Shown piece by piece: positions 7,726 through 13,900 of a stretch of 14,127 bases of DNA. The stretch covers positions 1-14,127 of the forward strand of contig CAZWNY010000050.1 in NCBI GenBank assembly GCA_964635575.1, read 5' to 3'. Under the pieces are notes generated by a model. That model saw only the letters and a list, made by a program, of their open reading frames with translations. It was not told the DNA's origin and did not search any database. Each line of letters starts with the position of its first letter. Position 1 is the first letter of the stretch. This DNA comes from GCA-2733415 sp964635575 (GTDB taxonomy: Bacteria > Bacteroidota > Bacteroidia > Flavobacteriales > Flavobacteriaceae). The position numbers were made by a program, and so were the translations under genes.

Positions 7726-7852
7726 GTGGCTAATTCGTTACTATTTATTAATTACAAACCTAATTTTATAAGCTGTACTTAAAAAGGTAACGAACGCTAA
7801 CCACCATCTAACTTACAACTACTTACTAAAAAGAAAGTAGTTGAAAATCCGT
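7686..7852 (-). ncRNA. Candidate small RNA gene in the ricT-recA divergent spacer
   Basis: No ORF of useful size lies here, yet the minus strand shows ordered structure. First comes a 9-bp hairpin (7835-7843 with 7816-7824, 10-base loop). Then a long hairpin pairs 7794-7787 and 7804-7801 with 7734-7741 and 7726-7729, giving 8 + 4 bp around an internal loop of 6 and 4 bases and a 45-base apical region. The intrinsic terminator at 7685-7725 starts at the very next base. A weak promoter-like TAGTATTG sits at 7860-7853, without a good -33 TTG. The paired parts are richer in G and C than the surrounding DNA. I do not recognise the family: I see no 4.5S, tmRNA or RNase P signature. Strand is chosen from the terminator T-run and ends are approximate. 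An alternative is a structured leader or a dispersed repeat. Confidence 0.42.
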
Positions 7853-7946
7853 CAATACTATTTATTACATTTTTTTTTGAAAATCGCATTTGGCGCAAAA
7901 AAATTAATTATTATATCTATAAATTTAAATAACCCTAAAACTTAAC

Positions 7947-7965
7947 TCTCGTAATTTTACCGAGA
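7947..7965. repeat. Short inverted repeat upstream of recA
   Basis: TCTCG (7947-7951) and CGAGA (7961-7965) flank a 9-base AT-rich centre, about 117 bases before the recA -33 element. It could be a protein-binding site or chance; it does not match a known LexA box. Nothing else is evident between 7861 and 8080 except A/T-rich DNA. Confidence 0.2.
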
Positions 7966-8080
7966 TTTGCTAAAACATCACACCTGTAATGCCTCTTTAT
8001 TATTAGATGCACTATTTGTAAAAAGGTTGCGTTAAAAAAAAATAATTATTTTTTTTGTTAACAAATGAATCGATATCAAA

Positions 8081-8111
8081 TTGCGCTGTAAAAAAAGAAA
8101 CTGTACCTTAG
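8081..8111 (+). promoter_or_regulatory. recA promoter
   Basis: TTG at 8081-8083, a 20-base spacer and TACCTTAG at 8104-8111 fit the Bacteroidota consensus with one mismatch in TAnnTTTG. The transcript would begin near 8117, leaving a leader of under 20 bases that is A-rich and lacks a Shine-Dalgarno site. No recognised SOS operator overlaps it. Confidence 0.55.
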
Positions 8112-8134
8112 CCGAACATTAAATATAAAATAAA

Positions 8135-9145
8135 ATGAGCGCAGATAAAGAAAAAGAAGCAAAACTAAAAGCACTAAAACTTACTTTAGACAAATTAGAC
8201 AAAGCATACGGAAAAGGAACAGTAATGAAACTAGGCGATAAGGCTATTGAAGATATCGACTCTATTTCCTCTGGATCTTTGGGTTTAGATTTGGCTTTAG
8301 GAATTGGCGGATACCCAAGAGGTAGAGTTGTTGAAATTTATGGCCCTGAATCTTCTGGTAAAACAACATTAACGCTACACGCTATTGCAGAAGCACAAAA
8401 AAAAGGTGGTATCGCTGCTTTTATTGATGCGGAACATGCTTTTGATCGTTTTTATGCCGAAAATTTAGGTATTGATGTCGACAACTTAATTATCTCACAA
8501 CCTGATAACGGCGAACAAGCGTTAGAAATTACCGAAAACTTAATTCGCTCTGGAGCTATTGATATTATTGTAATTGATTCCGTTGCCGCATTAACTCCTA
8601 GAAGTGAAATTGAAGGAGAAATGGGAGATTCTAAAATGGGATTACATGCTCGTTTAATGTCGCAAGCACTTCGTAAACTAACAGGTGCAATTAGTAAAAC
8701 CAATTGTACTGTGATTTTTATCAATCAATTACGTGAAAAAATTGGCGTTATGTTTGGCAACCCTGAAACTACAACTGGAGGTAATGCTTTAAAGTTTTAT
8801 GCTTCTATACGGTTAGATATTAGACGATCTACCCAAATAAAAGACAGTGACGGCAATGTTTTAGGAAACAAAACCCGTGTTAAAGTTGTAAAAAATAAAG
8901 TAGCACCACCTTTTCAAAAAACAGAATTTGATATCATGTATGGCAAAGGAATATCCAAAGTCGGAGAAATTATTGACTTAGGCGTTGAGTTTGAAATTAT
9001 TAAAAAAGCTGGATCTTGGTTTAGCTATGGAGACACCAAATTAGGACAAGGTAGGGATGCCGTAAAAAGCCTATTATTAGACAACCCTGAACTAATGGAC
9101 GAATTAGAAACTAAAATTGTTACTGCTATTTCTGAAAAAAAATAG
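8135..9145 (+). CDS. recA: Recombinase RecA
   Basis: A 336-residue RecA with all core elements. An N-terminal helix region (1-35) precedes the Walker A motif GPESSGKTT (70-78), the conserved FIDAEHAFD (97-105), Walker B IIVID (144-148), the loop L1 region EIEGEMGDS, and the loop L2 region FINQLREKIGVMFGNPETTT (195-214). A C-terminal domain with DLGVEFEIIKKAGSWFSY follows. It binds single-stranded DNA with ATP, drives strand exchange in homologous recombination, and acts as co-protease in SOS responses where LexA exists. The C-terminal tail is shorter and less acidic than that of Escherichia coli (353 residues), which is common in the phylum. It is monocistronic, with its own promoter at 8081 and a terminator at 9166-9202. 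The ATG at 8135 is the only sensible start, given the promoter position. Confidence 0.99.
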   Translation: MSADKEKEAKLKALKLTLDKLDKAYGKGTVMKLGDKAIEDIDSISSGSLGLDLALGIGGYPRGRVVEIYGPESSGKTTLTLHAIAEAQKKGGIAAFIDAEHAFDRFYAENLGIDVDNLIISQPDNGEQALEITENLIRSGAIDIIVIDSVAALTPRSEIEGEMGDSKMGLHARLMSQALRKLTGAISKTNCTVIFINQLREKIGVMFGNPETTTGGNALKFYASIRLDIRRSTQIKDSDGNVLGNKTRVKVVKNKVAPPFQKTEFDIMYGKGISKVGEIIDLGVEFEIIKKAGSWFSYGDTKLGQGRDAVKSLLLDNPELMDELETKIVTAISEKK

Positions 9146-9165
9146 TTTTTTAATTATGATGCTAT

Positions 9166-9202
9166 AAAAACGTTTTTAATTTATTTAAAAGCGTTTTTTT
9201 TT
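9166..9202 (+). terminator. recA intrinsic terminator
   Basis: Arms AAAAACGTTTTTAA (9166-9179) and TTAAAAGCGTTTTT (9185-9198) pair over 14 positions including one G-U, with a 5-base loop, and continue into a T-run to 9202. It lies 20 bases after the recA stop. Its T-run abuts the TTG of the next promoter. Confidence 0.8.
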
Positions 9203-9230
9203 GTTTACCACGCAACCTTTTGTATATTTA
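9201..9230 (+). promoter_or_regulatory. Promoter of the lipoprotein-sigma-barrel operon
   Basis: TTG at 9201-9203, a 19-base spacer and TATATTTA at 9223-9230 match TTG-N17-23-TAnnTTTG with one mismatch at the final base. Transcription would begin near 9236, about 28 bases before the ATG at 9264. It fits the primary sigma consensus, so basal expression need not depend on the ECF sigma encoded in the operon. Confidence 0.55.
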
Positions 9231-9263
9231 TGCATCTTGCTAATATAGAAACATTATATAGTT

Positions 9264-9680
9264 ATGAAAAAATACATTATACTTATCTTAATTAGCTGTA
9301 TGGCTTTTAGCTGCACTCCTGACGATAGTAATAATATTACCTACTATTCCGAAGTTTTACCCATAGCATCTATAAATTTACCTGCTACATTTACTTTAGG
9401 AGTAAACTATGAAATTGAGTTTACTTTTATTAAACCCACAAGTTGCCACAATTACAAAAACCTACTATACATTACAGAAGGAAAAAACAGAGTGCTTGCC
9501 GTAAACAGTAACGTTTTTAACAATATAAACTGCACAAACCTAACTACAGGAAATATAATTACACATCGCTTTAACTTTGTAGCTACCGAAAACCATAATA
9601 CCTATAAATTTTACATTTGGAAAGGAAAAGACAGCTTAGGAAACGATATTTATGATGAGATAGAAATACCTGTTAATTAA
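9264..9680 (+). CDS. Hypothetical small lipoprotein
   Basis: A 138-residue protein with a clear lipoprotein signal: MKKYIILILISCMAFSC, with the lipobox AFSC and acylation at C17. The mature start CTPDDSNN is Asp-rich like the export signals that send Bacteroidota lipoproteins to the cell surface, so surface exposure is possible. The remainder (about 25-138) looks like one all-beta, immunoglobulin-like domain of alternating strands, with two further cysteines (C51 and C82) that could form a disulphide. I do not recognise a named family. It is the first gene of a three-gene operon: the ECF sigma gene follows after 10 bases and the barrel protein 2 bases after that. This suggests a ligand-binding or sensing part for that system, but that is inference from position only. 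Confidence 0.85.
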   Translation: MKKYIILILISCMAFSCTPDDSNNITYYSEVLPIASINLPATFTLGVNYEIEFTFIKPTSCHNYKNLLYITEGKNRVLAVNSNVFNNINCTNLTTGNIITHRFNFVATENHNTYKFYIWKGKDSLGNDIYDEIEIPVN

Positions 9681-9690
9681 CAAAAAACCT

Positions 9691-10236
9691 ATGAGTTTAA
9701 AAAAACTCATTATAAAATGTAAGAAACAAAATATTAAAGCACAGGGCGAATTGTACCAGCAGTTTTCAAGTACATTATTTGGCTTATGTTTAAAATATTC
9801 TAGCAATTATGCAGAAGCGCAAGACAATCTGCAAGATGCCTTTATGACTATTTTTGAGAAAATAAAACAATATAACGGTAAAGGTTCTTTTGAAGGTTGG
9901 CTAAAACGAATTGTAATTAATACCGCTTTACAACGCTACCGAAAAAATAGTGTTTTAAGTGTCATAAAAAATGATGACTTTATAACAGAAACAATACACA
10001 TAGAAGCTAACGAAACACCATCATTAGATTTTTTATTAAGCATTATTCAGCAATTACCAGACCGATACAGATTAGTATTTAATTTATATGTTTTAGACAA
10101 CTATACACACAAGGAAATCTCAAAAATGCTTAATATATCGGTAGGCACATCAAAATCAAACCTATCAAGATCAAGATTAATTTTGAAAGAAAAAATAGAA
10201 AATAACAACGAATTTAAACATCAGAAAACCCGATAA
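9691..10236 (+). CDS. ECF-type RNA polymerase sigma factor
   Basis: A 181-residue sigma-70 family protein containing only regions 2 and 4, as expected of ECF factors. Region 2 (about 18-88) includes the AEAQDNLQDAFMTIFEKI block (41-58) and FEGWLKRIVINTALQRYRK (67-85). Region 4 (about 115-168) has LPDRYRLVFNLYVLDNYTH then the helix-turn-helix KEISKMLNISVGTSKSNLSR. It would direct RNA polymerase to a specific gene set under control of an anti-sigma or envelope signal. It sits 10 bases after the lipoprotein gene and 2 bases before the membrane/barrel gene, so all three are almost surely cotranscribed. The next protein has the N-terminal tail and single helix expected of an anti-sigma-like partner. 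Target promoters are unknown; the operon promoter itself looks housekeeping. Confidence 0.95.
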   Translation: MSLKKLIIKCKKQNIKAQGELYQQFSSTLFGLCLKYSSNYAEAQDNLQDAFMTIFEKIKQYNGKGSFEGWLKRIVINTALQRYRKNSVLSVIKNDDFITETIHIEANETPSLDFLLSIIQQLPDRYRLVFNLYVLDNYTHKEISKMLNISVGTSKSNLSRSRLILKEKIENNNEFKHQKTR

Positions 10237-10238
10237 CA

Positions 10239-11834
10239 ATGGGAAATAAAAAAAACATAGACAAATTGTTTCAAAAACAATTTAAAAATTTTAATGAAAC
10301 ACCAAACCACATTATTTGGGAGCAACTTAAAAACAATTTAGAAACTAACGCTAACAAAAAAAGAAAAGCACTTCCGTTTTGGATGTACTTTGGCAGTATT
10401 GCTGCAGGTATCGCAATACTAATAACGCCTGTCGTACAGCAATTTACCGCTAAAAAACCGATACCTAATGTGGTAACTACAACAAAAAACCGTACAAATG
10501 CAAATCAGTTACTAAAAGAAAAAAGGAAAATCAAGGAAACGCAAACCACAATATCAAAAACCTCTTTGAGTAAAAAAAATACTGAAAATCTTACTAAAAC
10601 AATAAACAATTTTACGCAAACAAAAACCAACACACACAAAAATGTAAACAATACAAATAATTCAATTGCTAACAATACAACTACACTTAAAAACAAAAAT
10701 TGGAATACCAACTTACTAAAAAAAATAACTGCTAAAAATAATAATTATCAAAATACGTTTCAAAAAAAGAAAACAAACTTAACTAACAATACGCTGTTTC
10801 CTCGTAAAAACATAAAAAACAACACCATCATTTTAATTGCTAAACAAATTACGACACCTAATAATAATGCTTTGAGCAAAAAAACATCACCATTATCCTA
10901 TCAAAAAGAAAATAACACCCCTAAAAACAACATTACAATTGTCAATACCTTAACAGATAAAACGCTTCAAAAAAACACCACTAAAAAAAATGTTTTTGCA
11001 GTAAATTTAAAAGAAAAAGAAAAATTAATTTCCAAAAAAAAGAAAACTATTGAAGAGGCAATTTTAGAGAAAAAAAATGAAGGAGCTGAAGAGGTTGTGA
11101 ACAACATAAACTCACCACTAAACAAATGGGATATTAGCACCAATATAGCACCTGTTTACTACAACACATTAAGTTCAGGGTCTCCGTTAGACAATCAGTT
11201 TATCGATAATAAAAAAACTGGAGAAGTTAATGCGAGTTACGGTATAAATGCCAGTTACAAAATTAACAGAAAGTTAAAAATAAGAACAGGAATTCATAAA
11301 CTAGAACTCTCATACAACACACAAAACGTAGCCGTTTTACCAATAAGTATTGGCTTAGGAAACGGTGCGCCTGACTTAAGAGGTCTTACTTCCAGTAACG
11401 GAATATCGTTAAACATTACTAACGGAAACAACTACACTGTTTCTCAAATACCTGAAGCATTTGATGGTTTTTTTAGCTCCAACCTTAACCAACGTTTTGG
11501 TTATTTAGAAGTGCCTTTGGAGGTAAGTTATGCCCTTTTTGTTAAAAAAATAACCATTAATGTTATTGGTGGTTTTAGTTCTTTCTTTTTAAACAAAAAT
11601 GAAGTGTACGCTGAAACTAATAATAATAAAATTTATTTAGGCAAAGGAAATAACCTCAATAACATCAGTTTTAGCTCCAATATTGGTGTTGGGTTCAGTT
11701 ATCATCTTTCAAAAAAAATAGCATTTAATATGGAACCTACTTTTAAATATCAACTCAATTCATTTACAAATGATTCGGGTAATTTTAAACCGTATATCTT
11801 AGGTATTTATACCGGTTTAAGTTTTAAATTTTAG
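10239..11834 (+). CDS. Membrane-anchored protein with long linker and C-terminal outer-membrane beta-barrel
   Basis: A 531-residue protein of unusual build. Residues 1-45 form a charged cytoplasmic-type tail with a W-containing helix (HIIWEQLKNNL), like the N-terminus of Bacteroidota anti-sigma-like proteins. One transmembrane helix lies at about 46-66 (FWMYFGSIAAGIAILITPVV). Residues 70-290 are low-complexity, rich in Asn, Lys and Thr, probably extended; a short charged helix KKTIEEAILEKK is near 268-279. Residues 296-531 alternate polar and hydrophobic residues in strands, as in small outer-membrane beta-barrels, and end GLSFKF with the terminal Phe expected of BAM substrates. The gene is 2 bases after the ECF sigma gene. 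A role as envelope sensor or anti-sigma is inferred from context and tail; it may be only a barrel with an anchored N-terminus. Base use is A-rich like its neighbours, and the frame is unbroken. Confidence 0.88.
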   Translation: MGNKKNIDKLFQKQFKNFNETPNHIIWEQLKNNLETNANKKRKALPFWMYFGSIAAGIAILITPVVQQFTAKKPIPNVVTTTKNRTNANQLLKEKRKIKETQTTISKTSLSKKNTENLTKTINNFTQTKTNTHKNVNNTNNSIANNTTTLKNKNWNTNLLKKITAKNNNYQNTFQKKKTNLTNNTLFPRKNIKNNTIILIAKQITTPNNNALSKKTSPLSYQKENNTPKNNITIVNTLTDKTLQKNTTKKNVFAVNLKEKEKLISKKKKTIEEAILEKKNEGAEEVVNNINSPLNKWDISTNIAPVYYNTLSSGSPLDNQFIDNKKTGEVNASYGINASYKINRKLKIRTGIHKLELSYNTQNVAVLPISIGLGNGAPDLRGLTSSNGISLNITNGNNYTVSQIPEAFDGFFSSNLNQRFGYLEVPLEVSYALFVKKITINVIGGFSSFFLNKNEVYAETNNNKIYLGKGNNLNNISFSSNIGVGFSYHLSKKIAFNMEPTFKYQLNSFTNDSGNFKPYILGIYTGLSFKF

Positions 11835-11851
11835 TTTTAAGTTGGTTAGGC

Positions 11852-11881
11852 TTTTTTTACTACGCTATTGCAGTAAAAAAA
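11852..11881. repeat. Inverted repeat after the barrel gene
   Basis: TTTTTTTACT (11852-11861) and AGTAAAAAAA (11872-11881) pair perfectly around a 10-base centre that can itself add a GC/GC pair. It lies 17 bases after the stop at 11834 and directly before the terminator hairpin. It has no T-run after it on the plus strand, so it is not itself a normal terminator in that direction. Confidence 0.4.
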
Positions 11882-11883
11882 CG

Positions 11884-11918
11884 AAACGCTCCTAATTTAT
11901 TTAGGAGCGTTTTTTTTT
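11884..11918. terminator. Intrinsic terminator between convergent genes
   Basis: A perfect 12-bp stem, AAACGCTCCTAA (11884-11895) with TTAGGAGCGTTT (11901-11912), 5-base loop, then T's to 11918 on the plus strand. It ends the lipoprotein-sigma-barrel operon. On the minus strand the stem is followed by CG and seven T's, so it may also end the plsC transcript arriving from 11946. Confidence 0.85.
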
Positions 11919-11945
11919 ATTCATTTTTTAATTATTTTCGTTCAG

Positions 11946-12692
11946 TTATCCGTTCAGTTTATAATATTTTAATTCATTATAAATCACATTATATGTTTTC
12001 TCTTTTAACATATTTTTATCATTTAAAGTTAACTCTTTTGTAAATATTGGTTTATGTATAGTTGCCCTCATTTTACCAGGAGAACCTCCATTTAAAAAAT
12101 TGTACGGTAATCGTTTTTTATTATCTACAAAACTCATTGGCAAAATAGGTATTTGATGCGCTATTGCTAACCGAAAAGCACCACTTTTAAAGTCGCATAA
12201 TAAATCACACTCATCAAAAACACCTCCTTCAGGGAAAATACAAATTCCTAAGCCTTGTCGCAACCTTTTTTGAGCACTTTCAAAAACATCTATTTTACTT
12301 TTTTGATTATCTCTATCTACTAAAATACATGTCCGTTTGTAAAAAAAACCGAATAACGGAATTTTTGCTAGTTCTTTTTTACCTACAAAAACAAATGGTG
12401 TTTTAGTTACGATAAGCATTAACATAATATCCGTCATCGAGGTATGATTTGCTACAAACATATAACTTTTACCTTTTTCTAGTTTAGTTTCTGTTTTTCG
12501 TTTTACTTTAAACCCCATTCCTATTAAAATAATTTTAGCCCAAATACGTGCCAATTTAAAAAAAAACGGATACCATTTATCTTTACTTACCGATATTAAT
12601 AATAATGGAAATAAAATGAGTATTGGTATTGCTATTAACGTAAAAAACCAAATTCTATACGCAATTCTTCCTGTTTTTACAATTATTTTCAT
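11946..12692 (-). CDS. plsC: 1-acyl-sn-glycerol-3-phosphate acyltransferase (PlsC family)
   Basis: A 248-residue lysophospholipid acyltransferase. Hydrophobic membrane segments occupy about residues 12-36 and 47-60. The catalytic HX4D motif is NHTSMTD (H83, D88), followed by FVFVGKKELAKIPLFG and the substrate-binding FPEGG at 153-157, then FKSGAFRLA and PILPMSF. The enzyme adds the second acyl chain to lysophosphatidate at the inner membrane, giving phosphatidate. The frame runs back to an ATG at 12710 and a TTG at 12713, but a TATTTTTG promoter box occupies 12718-12711, so a transcript would begin after those codons; the ATG at 12692, with an A-rich leader, is therefore preferred. It diverges from trpS and converges on the terminator at 11884-11918. 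All motifs are intact; a different acyl acceptor within the family is possible. Confidence 0.93.
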   Translation of the reverse strand: MKIIVKTGRIAYRIWFFTLIAIPILILFPLLLISVSKDKWYPFFFKLARIWAKIILIGMGFKVKRKTETKLEKGKSYMFVANHTSMTDIMLMLIVTKTPFVFVGKKELAKIPLFGFFYKRTCILVDRDNQKSKIDVFESAQKRLRQGLGICIFPEGGVFDECDLLCDFKSGAFRLAIAHQIPILPMSFVDNKKRLPYNFLNGGSPGKMRATIHKPIFTKELTLNDKNMLKEKTYNVIYNELKYYKLNG

Positions 12693-12697
12693 TTGTT

Positions 12698-12746
12698 TTA
12701 TATAAAGCATCAAAAATAACTTTTTTATAATGAATGCTTTATATAA
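12698..12746. repeat. Perfect 13-bp inverted repeat in the plsC-trpS promoter region
   Basis: TTATATAAAGCAT at 12698-12710 is exactly repeated in inverted orientation as ATGCTTTATATAA at 12734-12746, 23 bases apart. The left arm covers the expected plsC transcription start, and the right arm overlaps the first bases of the trpS -7 box (12744-12751). The placement suits a shared operator for the two divergent promoters, but AT-richness lowers certainty. Confidence 0.5.
12711..12718 (-). promoter_or_regulatory. plsC -7 promoter box
   Basis: On the minus strand this reads TATTTTTG, an exact TAnnTTTG match, 18 bases before the preferred ATG at 12692. No -33 TTG is found at the proper distance. 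Its position argues against the upstream start codons at 12710 and 12713. Confidence 0.45.
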
Positions 12747-12751
12747 GTTTG
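12744..12751 (+). promoter_or_regulatory. trpS -7 promoter box
   Basis: TAAGTTTG is an exact TAnnTTTG match, 22 bases before the trpS ATG at 12774. There is no TTG 17-23 bases upstream, so the promoter may need help or rely on the -7 element. No tryptophan leader peptide or T-box-like structure fits in the short leader. Confidence 0.45.
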
Positions 12752-12773
12752 TATAAAATTTAGTTTTATACAG

Positions 12774-13742
12774 ATGGCAAGAATATTAACAGGTATACAA
12801 AGTACAGGAACTCCACATTTAGGAAATTTATTAGGCGCAATTATCCCTGCTATAGAAATGGCAAATAACACCCAAAATGATGCGTTTTTATTTATTGCAG
12901 ACATGCACTCTTTAACTCAAATAAAAGACGGGAAAACATTAAGACAAAACACATACAGCACCGCAGCAACATGGTTAGCTTTAGGTTTAAATGTAAGTAA
13001 TTCGGTTTTTTACAGGCAAAGCGATGTGCCACAAGTAACCGAATTAGCGTGGTATTTAAATTGTTTTATGCCATTTAAACGTTTAGAACTAGCACATTCT
13101 TTTAAAGACAAATCAGACCGACTAGCAGACGTGAATGGAGGCTTGTTTACTTACCCAATACTAATGGCAGCAGATATTTTACTGTATGATGCCGAAATTA
13201 TACCTGTTGGAAAAGACCAATTACAACATATAGAAATGACTCGTGATGTGGCTACTCGTTTTCACACCAAATTAGGAGAAACCTTCGTTTTACCTAAGGC
13301 TACAGTTGCAAAAAACACAATGTTAGTACCTGGAACAGATGGTAAAAAAATGAGCAAGAGTAAAAATAATTACATCAATATATTTTTAGCCGATAAAAAA
13401 TTACGAAAACAAATAATGAGTATAAAAACTGACAGCACTCCATTAGAAGACCCGAAAAATTGGGAAAATTGTAATTTATTTTCATTATACCAGTTGTTAG
13501 CTTCTCCAAAACAAATAGTTGAAATGAAAGCTAATTATAAAAATGGAAACTACGGTTACGGACACGCAAAACAAGCATTTTTTGAATTAATTATTGAAAA
13601 ATTTAAAAATGAGCGCAATTTATATAACCATTATATGAACAACCTAAATGAAATAGATGTTGCTTTAAAAATTGGAGCAAAAAAAGCAAACATTGTTGCT
13701 CATGAAGTTTTACAACGTGTTCGAAAAAAAGTAGGATATTAA
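12774..13742 (+). CDS. trpS: Tryptophan--tRNA ligase
   Basis: A 322-residue class Ic aminoacyl-tRNA synthetase, normal length for TrpRS. The HIGH-equivalent is TPHLGN (13-18). The tryptophan-pocket region MAADILLYDA (131-140) carries the conserved Asp (D134), then PVGKDQLQHIEMTRDVA (144-160), and KMSKS is complete at 192-196. The C-terminal helical part binds the tRNA anticodon. It activates tryptophan with ATP and charges tRNA-Trp in the cytoplasm. The start is set by MARILTGIQS, which begins the Rossmann domain directly, and by the -7 box at 12744. It is divergent from plsC across an 81-base spacer. No clear terminator hairpin follows the stop. Nothing is unusual in the protein. Confidence 0.98.
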   Translation: MARILTGIQSTGTPHLGNLLGAIIPAIEMANNTQNDAFLFIADMHSLTQIKDGKTLRQNTYSTAATWLALGLNVSNSVFYRQSDVPQVTELAWYLNCFMPFKRLELAHSFKDKSDRLADVNGGLFTYPILMAADILLYDAEIIPVGKDQLQHIEMTRDVATRFHTKLGETFVLPKATVAKNTMLVPGTDGKKMSKSKNNYINIFLADKKLRKQIMSIKTDSTPLEDPKNWENCNLFSLYQLLASPKQIVEMKANYKNGNYGYGHAKQAFFELIIEKFKNERNLYNHYMNNLNEIDVALKIGAKKANIVAHEVLQRVRKKVGY

Positions 13743-13900
13743 TTAGTCATACCAAAAAGATAACTCTGCTGTAAAAAATAATATTTGATTGCGCAAGTAA
13801 TTCTAAAATAATATCTAGACGTAAACAAAAACATGAGTGTTATTATAGAGGCAACAAAACATTTGATTAATCCATAAATTATCAGTTTTTCTTCGCACAT
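13739..13900 (-). CDS. Possible 53-residue membrane peptide ORF
   Basis: An ATG at 13900 opens 53 codons ending at a TAA that overlaps the trpS stop by 4 bases on the other strand. The peptide begins MCEEKLIIYG, has a hydrophobic helix-like stretch (about residues 10-28, LIKCFVASIITLMFLF), and ends with an aromatic, mildly basic tail. No family is recognised, and no convincing promoter is seen upstream. An ORF of this length is not rare by chance in AT-rich DNA, and AT-rich antisense DNA tends to encode hydrophobic residues. It is listed only as a candidate. Confidence 0.2.
   Translation of the reverse strand: MCEEKLIIYGLIKCFVASIITLMFLFTSRYYFRITCAIKYYFLQQSYLFGMTN

Noticed and set aside
7747..7808. 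Tiny minus-strand reading frame of 13 codons within the candidate RNA (starting at the ATG near 7806)
   Set aside because: Too short to support, and it falls on the paired arm and apical region of the predicted hairpin; RNA structure explains the segment better.
7726..7860. Candidate RNA as tmRNA, 4.5S RNA, RNase P RNA or tRNA
   Set aside because: None of the expected signatures (tRNA-like ends, GGAAG-type SRP loop, RNase P core motifs, TTC/CCA features) are visible. A 6S-type rod is also a poor fit because two separate hairpins precede the terminator.
7861..8134. SOS/LexA operator upstream of recA
   Set aside because: No Bacillus- or Escherichia-type LexA box is seen; the 5-bp inverted repeat at 7947-7965 is too short and too far from the promoter to claim.
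8452..8724. 90-codon minus-strand ORF inside recA
   Set aside because: Fully antisense to recA, no recognisable domain, no promoter or leader.
10446..11108. Asn/Lys-rich middle of the barrel protein as evidence of frameshift or two fused genes by error
   Set aside because: The frame is open without interruption, codon use stays the same, and both flanking domains are in the same frame, so a genuine linker is the simpler reading.
12693..12713. Longer plsC start at ATG 12710 or TTG 12713
   Set aside because: Both codons lie at or inside the TAnnTTTG box at 12711-12718, before the expected transcription start, whereas ATG 12692 has a normal leader.
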